From UBA1402 sp964488495 (lineage in GTDB: Bacteria > Bacteroidota > Bacteroidia > Bacteroidales > UBA1402), in contig CAZAUQ010000018.1 in NCBI GenBank assembly GCA_964488495.1, positions 1 through 36,335 on the forward strand: DNA of 36,335 nucleotides, in the 5' to 3' direction. Below the pieces are notes generated by a model. That model was not told where the DNA came from. It did not search any database and saw nothing but the letters and a program-made list of their open reading frames with translations. The translations under genes and the position numbers were made by a program. This document shows positions 31,277 through 36,335 of the stretch, one piece after another. The first letter of the stretch is position 1; the number at the start of each line of letters is the position of its first letter.

Positions 31277-32372
31277 AGGTTTCTCAAGCCTGATGATAAG
31301 TCTCCTGTTTGTGCTTTCCTCCGGGCTGTTGTTTGCACAGACAGCACCCTATGCCGAGATTGCCTTCGAAAAAGCAATACACGATTATGGCACCATCAAA
31401 GAATCGGGCTATGCTCACTGTGAGTTCGAATTCAGCAATACCGGAAATGCTCCTTTGGAAATTCGCCGTGTAACAGCCTCTTGTGGCTGCACCACTCCCG
31501 ATTATCCCAAAGCTCCGATTGCTCCAGGAGCAAAAGGAACGATAAAAGTAGCCTACAACACCACCGGACGTCCAGGTCCCTTCAACAAAAGCATCACTGT
31601 TTACTCCAATGCCACGGCCAATCCTGCCATAATGCTCAGCATCAGAGGCACGGTAGAATCCAATAACAACAACAACGACATTGAACGTTTATTTCCCAAA
31701 ACTATGGGCGGCCTCAGGCTCAAGAGAACCATGGTTCCTCTGGGAGATGTGCTGATAGGCAGCATCAAAACAGAAACTATTCCTGTGTATAACCAAAACG
31801 AAACCCCTATCGAATTGAGCTTTTACAGAGTTCCCTCCCATATCCGGGTCGTTATTTCCAATTCGAAGCTCGAACACGGAAACACCGGTATAATCACTAT
31901 CAATTACATCCCCGAAGAGGCCAATGATTATGGCCACAGGCAAGATTTCTTTTATATAGTCACCGATCCCAGGGACAGGGAAAAACCTGCCAACAAAATA
32001 ATCATCAACGCCAACATTAAGGAGGACTTTTCCCATACCGGCCCTCTGAATAAAGTACCCAGAGTATCCTTTAGTCAAACAGGTATAGATTTGGGAAAGA
32101 TGTCAAGCACCAACAAAAAAACCTTCGAACTGATCCTTAAAAACCAGGGCGAAAAGCCGTTGATGCTCAGAAAAGCCGTTGCCAGTTGCGATTGCATCAG
32201 CTTCAAAGCAGACCGGAAAGAGATTGCTCCCGGCAAGGAAAGCCACATCCGCATTACTTTCGAAGCAGGAAAACTAATCGGTAACCTCCACTATACTCTG
32301 GAGTTTATTACCAACGACCCCAAGCAGCCGATAACTAAAATTCCTCTCACTGTCAACGTCATCTCTGAATGA
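31269..32372 (+). CDS. Exported DUF1573 Ig-like repeat protein
   Basis: From ATG 31269 it has 367 residues, beginning MIKGFSSLMISLLFVLSSGL, a signal peptide ending at about residue 23 (FAQ). ATG 31257 is also possible, four residues longer. Three Ig-like beta-sandwich segments follow. The first (about 30-115) and the third (about 255-365) are DUF1573-type, each with a Cys motif after a conserved Ala-Ser: ASCGCTTP and ASCDCISF. The middle one (LGDVLIGSIKTETIPVYN) lacks it. DUF1573 domains are common in Bacteroidota envelope proteins; no biochemical role is established. It is translationally coupled to folA (8-base overlap) and to meaB (ATGA overlap). Confidence 0.85.
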   Translation: MIKGFSSLMISLLFVLSSGLLFAQTAPYAEIAFEKAIHDYGTIKESGYAHCEFEFSNTGNAPLEIRRVTASCGCTTPDYPKAPIAPGAKGTIKVAYNTTGRPGPFNKSITVYSNATANPAIMLSIRGTVESNNNNNDIERLFPKTMGGLRLKRTMVPLGDVLIGSIKTETIPVYNQNETPIELSFYRVPSHIRVVISNSKLEHGNTGIITINYIPEEANDYGHRQDFFYIVTDPRDREKPANKIIINANIKEDFSHTGPLNKVPRVSFSQTGIDLGKMSSTNKKTFELILKNQGEKPLMLRKAVASCDCISFKADRKEIAPGKESHIRITFEAGKLIGNLHYTLEFITNDPKQPITKIPLTVNVISE

Positions 32373-33454
32373 AGCACCCCGAAAACGATGCACAATACCA
32401 GGGATTGACAGTGAACAAAGGGATAGCCCAACCCCCTATCATCAATCCGTATTCAAAGAAAAGGAGTCCGAGAAAAAAATACTCCGTCCAAGAATATGTG
32501 CAGGGAATACTGGACGGTAACAACGTCATTCTGAGCCAGGCCGTAACGCTGATCGAAAGCCTGAGGCCCGATCATCAGGAAATGGCTGACGAAATAATCG
32601 AACATTGCCTTCCTTACGCCGGACGATCTGTACGCTGGGGTATTACCGGAGTTCCCGGAGCCGGCAAAAGCACTTCGATAGAAGCTTTCGGAATGGAGCT
32701 GATCAAGCAGGGCAGGAAATTGGCCGTACTGGCTATTGATCCAAGCAGCGAACGCAGCAAGGGCAGCATCCTGGGTGATAAAACCAGGATGGAAACCTTG
32801 TCGGTGGAGCCTAATGCCTTTGTCAGACCTTCGCCTACAGGAGGATCCCTGGGTGGGGTAGCCCGAAAAACCAGGGAAAGCATTGTGCTTTGCGAAGCAG
32901 CAGGCTTCGATACCATTTTTGTAGAAACCGTAGGCGTCGGACAATCGGAAACAGCCGTGCACTCCATGGTCGATTTCTTCCTGCTGATTCAGATTGCAGG
33001 AGCCGGCGATGAATTACAGGGCATTAAACGAGGCATTATGGAAATGTCCGACGGCATTATTATAAACAAAGCAGACGGCAACAACATTGACCGGGCCAAT
33101 TTAGCTGCGGCACAGTACCGCAATGCACTGAAACTTTTTCCTATGCCCGACTCGGGTGTACGTCCCGAGGTCTTATGTTATTCGGCTCAACAATTGTCAG
33201 GTGTTACCGAAGTTATCGATATGGTAAACAAGCATATTGAACTCTTCAAAACCAACGGTAGTTTTGAGCAAAGACGTACTCAACAAGCCATTTACTGGAT
33301 GCGGCAAAGCATTGACGAAGCACTCAAAAACCACTTCTATCACAAACCCGAGATGACCGCTATGCTCGAAAAAAAAGAACAGGAAGTCCTGAACAACAAA
33401 AAAACATCCTTCAGCGCCGCCCGCGAACTCCTGGACTATTACTACAAATCCTGA
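32369..33454 (+). CDS. meaB: Methylmalonyl-CoA mutase-associated GTPase
   Basis: G-protein chaperone that loads adenosylcobalamin into methylmalonyl-CoA mutase and protects it from inactivation. 361 residues. Walker A GITGVPGAGKSTSIEAFG at about 94-101, AIDPSSERSKGSILGDKTRM (switch region), ETVGVGQSE, and the guanine-specificity motif NKAD (IIINKADGNN) are characteristic of the MeaB/ArgK family. The first 40 residues are a Lys-rich, probably flexible extension. The start overlaps the DUF1573 stop (ATGA). The stop overlaps that of convergent ispH by 13 bases. Its client mutAB is in the same window. Confidence 0.96.
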   Translation: MKHPENDAQYQGLTVNKGIAQPPIINPYSKKRSPRKKYSVQEYVQGILDGNNVILSQAVTLIESLRPDHQEMADEIIEHCLPYAGRSVRWGITGVPGAGKSTSIEAFGMELIKQGRKLAVLAIDPSSERSKGSILGDKTRMETLSVEPNAFVRPSPTGGSLGGVARKTRESIVLCEAAGFDTIFVETVGVGQSETAVHSMVDFFLLIQIAGAGDELQGIKRGIMEMSDGIIINKADGNNIDRANLAAAQYRNALKLFPMPDSGVRPEVLCYSAQQLSGVTEVIDMVNKHIELFKTNGSFEQRRTQQAIYWMRQSIDEALKNHFYHKPEMTAMLEKKEQEVLNNKKTSFSAARELLDYYYKS

Positions 33455-34335
33455 GCGCTTTCGCCTGAGGTTTGAAGCTTTTTCTCAATTTCACAACGAA
33501 CTTCTTCCATCAGCCAACGGGGTGTTGAGGTGGCTCCACTGATGCCAATACGCTCAAATCCTGCCACCTCAATAGTACGGACATCCTCTTTGCCTGAAAT
33601 AAAATAGCTATTGTCGTTGACTTCCTTACAGGCTCTATACAACGATTTTCCGTTGGAACTTTTTGAGTCGCTGACAAAAAACACCAGGTCATTGGCTGCA
33701 GCAAAATTCCTGATCTGAGGCACCCGATTGGACATATGCCGGCAGATGGTATCGTAATGTTCAAAGTAAACAGCAGGATTAATTCTGGTTGTTATTTCGC
33801 CGACTACCTGACGATATTCCTCGAGCGATTTAGTGGTTTGCGAAAACATGATGACGGGCTTATCGAAATTGACCTTCTCCAGATCGGGCAAGTGTTCCAC
33901 GACAATTGCTGTATTTTGGGTTTGTCCCACCAGACCATTCACTTCGGCATGACCGGGTTTGCCGAAAATTATAATTTGCGTTCCGTCGTTTTTGTGTTCC
34001 TGGTATGCTTTTTTTACCCTTCTTTGTAAATTGATTACTACCGGGCAGGTGGCATCAACTAATTCAAGGCCAAGCTGTTCAGCCATTCTATAAGTAGAAG
34101 GCGGCTCACCGTGAGCGCGAATCAAGATTTTTTTATTTTTCAGGGCAGCTAAGTCTTCGTAACCGACAGTCTTCATCCCCATATTTTCCAGGCGTTTTAT
34201 TTCCATATTGTTGTGCACAATGTCGCCCAGGGAGTAAAGTTCTTCCTCGTTCCCCAACTGCTCTTCGGCCTTGGTGATGGCCTTGACCACGCCAAAACAA
34301 TAGCCGGAATGTTTGTCAATTTCTATTATTGCCAT
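33442..34335 (-). CDS. ispH: 4-hydroxy-3-methylbut-2-enyl diphosphate reductase
   Basis: Iron-sulfur enzyme of the last step of the non-mevalonate isoprenoid pathway, making IPP and DMAPP. From ATG 34335 it has 297 residues. The cluster cysteines are Cys13 (GYCFGVV), Cys97 (DATCPVV) and Cys198 (DTICRHM); substrate-binding His residues are visible in DIVHNNME and GKPGHAEVNG, and SGATSTPRWLMEEV closes the active site. The frame opens 12 codons earlier, but MAIIEIDKHSGYCFG is the conserved N-terminus. It overlaps the cmk end by 20 bases and is the last gene of porQ-cmk-ispH. Confidence 0.95.
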   Translation of the reverse strand: MAIIEIDKHSGYCFGVVKAITKAEEQLGNEEELYSLGDIVHNNMEIKRLENMGMKTVGYEDLAALKNKKILIRAHGEPPSTYRMAEQLGLELVDATCPVVINLQRRVKKAYQEHKNDGTQIIIFGKPGHAEVNGLVGQTQNTAIVVEHLPDLEKVNFDKPVIMFSQTTKSLEEYRQVVGEITTRINPAVYFEHYDTICRHMSNRVPQIRNFAAANDLVFFVSDSKSSNGKSLYRACKEVNDNSYFISGKEDVRTIEVAGFERIGISGATSTPRWLMEEVRCEIEKKLQTSGESAQDL

Positions 34336-35017
34336 ATACTGCTTCATTAAAACGAGCTTCCAGCCAGGCATCCTGCTGTTCGGGACTCATTTGTCCGTTG
34401 TCCAGTTCAATAGCGTCATCGGCTTTGCGTAAGGGGCTGGCTTTGCGGTTCAGATCCATTTGGTCGCGCATTTCTATGTTATGGAGTATTTCCTCATAAC
34501 TGGCTTGCATTCCCTTTTCTTTCAACTCCAGATAACGTCTTTTGGCTCTGACGGCCGCAGCGGCTGTAAGAAAAATTTTTAGTTCTGCTTCAGGAAAGAC
34601 AGCAGTACCTATGTCGCGTCCATCCATTACCACTCCCTTGTTTTTTGCAAGTGAACGCTGAATGTCAACCAGATAATGCCTTACTTCGGGTACTGCGCTG
34701 ACCAGGCTAACCACCCCTGATACTTCCATACCTCTGATTTCATATTCCACCTCCTCACCGTTTAGACAGATACGGGGAAGGCCTTTGCTTGTACTGCAAA
34801 AGCTTATCTTGATGTCTTTAAGGCCCTCTACCAAAGTCTCCTGATCCAAACCCGAGGCACTGATCCAACCCTTTCTGAGGCAATATAAAGCCACGGCTCT
34901 GTACATAGCCCCACTGTCGATGTAGAGATAAGCATGTTTCTGCGCCAGTTGTTTGGCCATGGAACTCTTGCCACTGGATGAATGGCCGTCTATAGCCACT
35001 ATTATTCGTTTTTCCAT
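34316..35017 (-). CDS. cmk: (d)CMP kinase
   Basis: Phosphorylates CMP and dCMP with ATP in the cytosol. 233 residues. P-loop IDGHSSSGKSSMAKQLA near residue 10, YIDSGAMYRAVALYCL near 33, and VVMDGRDIGTAVFPEAELKIFLTA near 130 are the family signature. It starts 3 bases after the porQ stop and overlaps ispH, so the three genes are translated from one message. I recall the porQ-cmk-ispH order from Porphyromonas. Confidence 0.95.
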   Translation of the reverse strand: MEKRIIVAIDGHSSSGKSSMAKQLAQKHAYLYIDSGAMYRAVALYCLRKGWISASGLDQETLVEGLKDIKISFCSTSKGLPRICLNGEEVEYEIRGMEVSGVVSLVSAVPEVRHYLVDIQRSLAKNKGVVMDGRDIGTAVFPEAELKIFLTAAAAVRAKRRYLELKEKGMQASYEEILHNIEMRDQMDLNRKASPLRKADDAIELDNGQMSPEQQDAWLEARFNEAVYGNNRN

Positions 35018-35020
35018 TGT

Positions 35021-36010
35021 TTAAAAGATACCCAGGTCGGTAGACAAGGTCATTTGTAAAGAATTACCGGCAATATGGTATTGAGCAAAAGAAGCCCCTA
35101 TTCGCAGTTTTCGTACTGACATAGAAAAACCCGCGGAAAAACCGGTTAAAATAGTTCGTTGAGCCAGCGATAATTCAGACTTACGCCGAACGTTGTATCC
35201 CAAACTGAGTTGAAAATTATCAGAGGGCACAAACTCAAGGCCGATCAACAGATGTTTGAAAACTTTTTCTACAAAATTATCGTTGTTCACAGTCAGCCCT
35301 GTAGTTCCATCCATGTAGGGATACGACCAGGCATTAAAACCCCAGGCTGTAAAAGTGAACCGAAAAGGAGCATGCAACAAGCCTTTGGTGATACCAAACT
35401 GAACGTCCCAGGGTAAAGCTTCGTAACTCTCGTCGTAAGGCTTAAACTGTGTGCCCAGGTTTTTGACAGCAAAGCCGGCACAGAATTTTTGTTCAGGATT
35501 TGTATAATAAAGGCCCAGATCTATAGCCATACCCAACGAAGTATACTGATCCAGTACAGAATAAACCAGATGCATGTTGGCACCTGCTCTCCAACGGGGA
35601 GAGAGCATAAAAGCATAGGCTCCGCTCATGGCCATATCTTTGGCGAAAAACTCACCCTCAGGCAGGTTGTCTCCGGCACGAATCATGCGCCCGTAGTCAA
35701 CATAACGCAGGGCGGCCATCCAGGAACTTCTTTCGTTGATCCTGCGGGCATAGGCAGCTGTTCCCAGGTGAATATCTGCCAAATAATTCATGTAACCCAG
35801 GGACAGCTGGTTATGCATTTCTCCGGAAAGGGCTGCCGGATTGTGCAAGCTTAAATTCAGGTCGTTTTCGGGAGAAGAAAGCACCGTGCCTCCCAGGCCA
35901 GCAGCATAAGAAGATACGGGCAAGGTAAGGAAACGATAAACACCTTCCCCGGCCTGTAAACTAAGCAGGCCGGTTGCAAACATCATAAGTACAAGCAACC
36001 TGCGTTGCAT
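35021..36010 (-). CDS. porQ: Type IX secretion system protein PorQ
   Basis: From ATG 36010 it has 329 residues and begins with the signal peptide MQRRLLVLMMFATGLLSLQA. The mature part is a beta-rich outer-membrane protein of the PorQ/PorV-like FadL group (YRFLTLPVSSYAAGLGGTV, DLNLSLHNPAALSGEM, GYMNYLADIHLGTAAYARR, C-terminal STDLGIF). PorQ works with PorU, PorV and PorZ in the cell-surface step of T9SS. The open frame runs on to 36295, but that would include 95 residues of divergent promoter sequence and part of the opposite tonB gene, so the shorter start is right. A TAnnTTTG box lies 20 bases upstream. Confidence 0.88.
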   Translation of the reverse strand: MQRRLLVLMMFATGLLSLQAGEGVYRFLTLPVSSYAAGLGGTVLSSPENDLNLSLHNPAALSGEMHNQLSLGYMNYLADIHLGTAAYARRINERSSWMAALRYVDYGRMIRAGDNLPEGEFFAKDMAMSGAYAFMLSPRWRAGANMHLVYSVLDQYTSLGMAIDLGLYYTNPEQKFCAGFAVKNLGTQFKPYDESYEALPWDVQFGITKGLLHAPFRFTFTAWGFNAWSYPYMDGTTGLTVNNDNFVEKVFKHLLIGLEFVPSDNFQLSLGYNVRRKSELSLAQRTILTGFSAGFSMSVRKLRIGASFAQYHIAGNSLQMTLSTDLGIF

Positions 36011-36030
36011 AATTTTCGTTTTAAGACCAC

Positions 36031-36038
36031 CAAAGGTA
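36031..36038 (-). promoter_or_regulatory. -7 box (TACCTTTG) for porQ-cmk-ispH
   Basis: On the minus strand TACCTTTG fits TAnnTTTG and ends 20 bases before the porQ ATG at 36010. No -33 TTG at the standard distance. It confirms the shorter porQ start. Confidence 0.55.
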
Positions 36039-36131
36039 GTAATTTTATAGGAACTCAGCTTTTGAATTTTCTTTATGAATTCATCGGATGAGTTTTTTTC
36101 TATGCCTTCTCTTTTTTTATAAAAAATAATG

Positions 36132-36139
36132 TATCTTTG
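36132..36139 (+). promoter_or_regulatory. -7 box (TATCTTTG) for tonB-like gene
   Basis: TATCTTTG fits TAnnTTTG and ends 40 bases before the ATG at 36180. It is followed by a small inverted repeat, TGGGT (36140-36144) and ACCCA (36152-36156), at the presumed transcription start. Confidence 0.6.
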
Positions 36140-36179
36140 TGGGTCAATAGAACCCATATCTTTTTTTACATCAAACGCC

Positions 36180-36335
36180 ATGGAAGTAAAAAAATCTTCA
36201 AGAGCCAATCTTGATAAAAACACCACCACTAATTTTTTGATGGGGTTGGTAATTGCTTTGGGCTTTCTTTTCATTGGATTCGAATATTCGAACACCGAAG
36301 TTACAGTTCAGGATGTATACGCTACTTCAGGTGAA
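36180..36335 (+). CDS. tonB: TonB-family energy transducer, N-terminal part (runs off window)
   Basis: A 52-codon open frame from ATG 36180 to the window end with no stop: MEVKKSSRANLDKNTTTNFL, then the single hydrophobic segment MGLVIALGFLFIGFEYS. A short basic/polar N-terminus followed by one helix and an FExS-type end is the start of Bacteroidota TonB proteins, which pass proton-motive energy to outer-membrane TonB-dependent receptors. The C-terminal TonB domain is beyond the window, so the call rests on this pattern alone. It diverges from porQ, with 169 bases between the starts that hold both promoters. Confidence 0.65.
   Translation, partial: MEVKKSSRANLDKNTTTNFLMGLVIALGFLFIGFEYSNTEVTVQDVYATSGE

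Noticed and set aside
36011..36295. Upstream extension of porQ by 95 residues
   Set aside because: It would cover the divergent promoters and the opposite tonB start, and places coding sequence before a clear signal peptide.
1..36335. tRNA, rRNA, CRISPR arrays, prophage, toxin-antitoxin or defence genes
   Set aside because: None seen: coding genes fill nearly all of the sequence and the few spacers are accounted for by promoters, terminators and the small repeat.

Overview
The window is a mostly single-copy, chromosome-type stretch from a member of the phylum Bacteroidota, most likely order Bacteroidales. The evidence is a fused SecDF, a fused LpxC-FabZ, two type IX secretion components (PorQ and a PorE-like lipoprotein), a MutAB/OadGAB/MeaB succinate-propionate gene set, and repeated promoter boxes of the Bacteroidota form TAnnTTTG. 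The two T9SS genes suggest a lineage near Porphyromonas, Paludibacter, Dysgonomonas or Tannerella rather than Bacteroides proper; genus cannot be fixed from sequence alone. An exact 100-base run of N (8522-8621) is a scaffold gap, so this is a draft assembly.

Layout. 1-1224: 3' end of secDF, followed by a strong hairpin terminator and a small 17-bp tandem repeat. 1494-3816 (minus): truA, an EamA-type transporter and a DUF3256 protein, one leftward operon. 3910-9844 (plus): phoH, purC, a purM-like gene, prfA, pyrF (broken by the gap) and an HD-domain phosphohydrolase. 9917-14720 (plus): lpxD, lpxC-fabZ, lpxA, an IS1096-passenger-like protein and miaA, covering the first steps of lipid A synthesis plus tRNA modification. 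14857-22503 (plus): mutA, mutB, then oadG, an oadA-like biotin protein and oadB. 22590-27895 (plus): an ABC-F ATPase, an M13 metallopeptidase lipoprotein and queA. 27973-33454 (plus): porE-like, thyA, folA, a DUF1573 protein and meaB. 33442-36010 (minus): porQ, cmk, ispH. 36180 to the end (plus): the N-terminus of a TonB-type protein, divergent from porQ.

How the parts connect. MutAB, its GTPase chaperone MeaB and a sodium-pump type decarboxylase suit an anaerobe that makes succinate/propionate and couples decarboxylation to Na+ export. PorE-like, PorQ, TonB, lipid A genes and SecDF all concern the cell envelope. Nine TAnnTTTG boxes lie just upstream of genes and settle several start codons: the apparent longer starts of phoH and lpxD fall inside the promoter boxes themselves.

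I found no tRNA, rRNA, CRISPR array, insertion sequence, prophage or defence system, and no convincing undescribed multi-gene system. The best leads are small: a perfect palindrome at the presumed transcription start of mutA, a probable leaderless ABC-F mRNA, the 17-bp tandem repeat after secDF, the atypical active-site motifs of the OadA-like protein, and the unexplained IS1096-like protein between lpxA and miaA.
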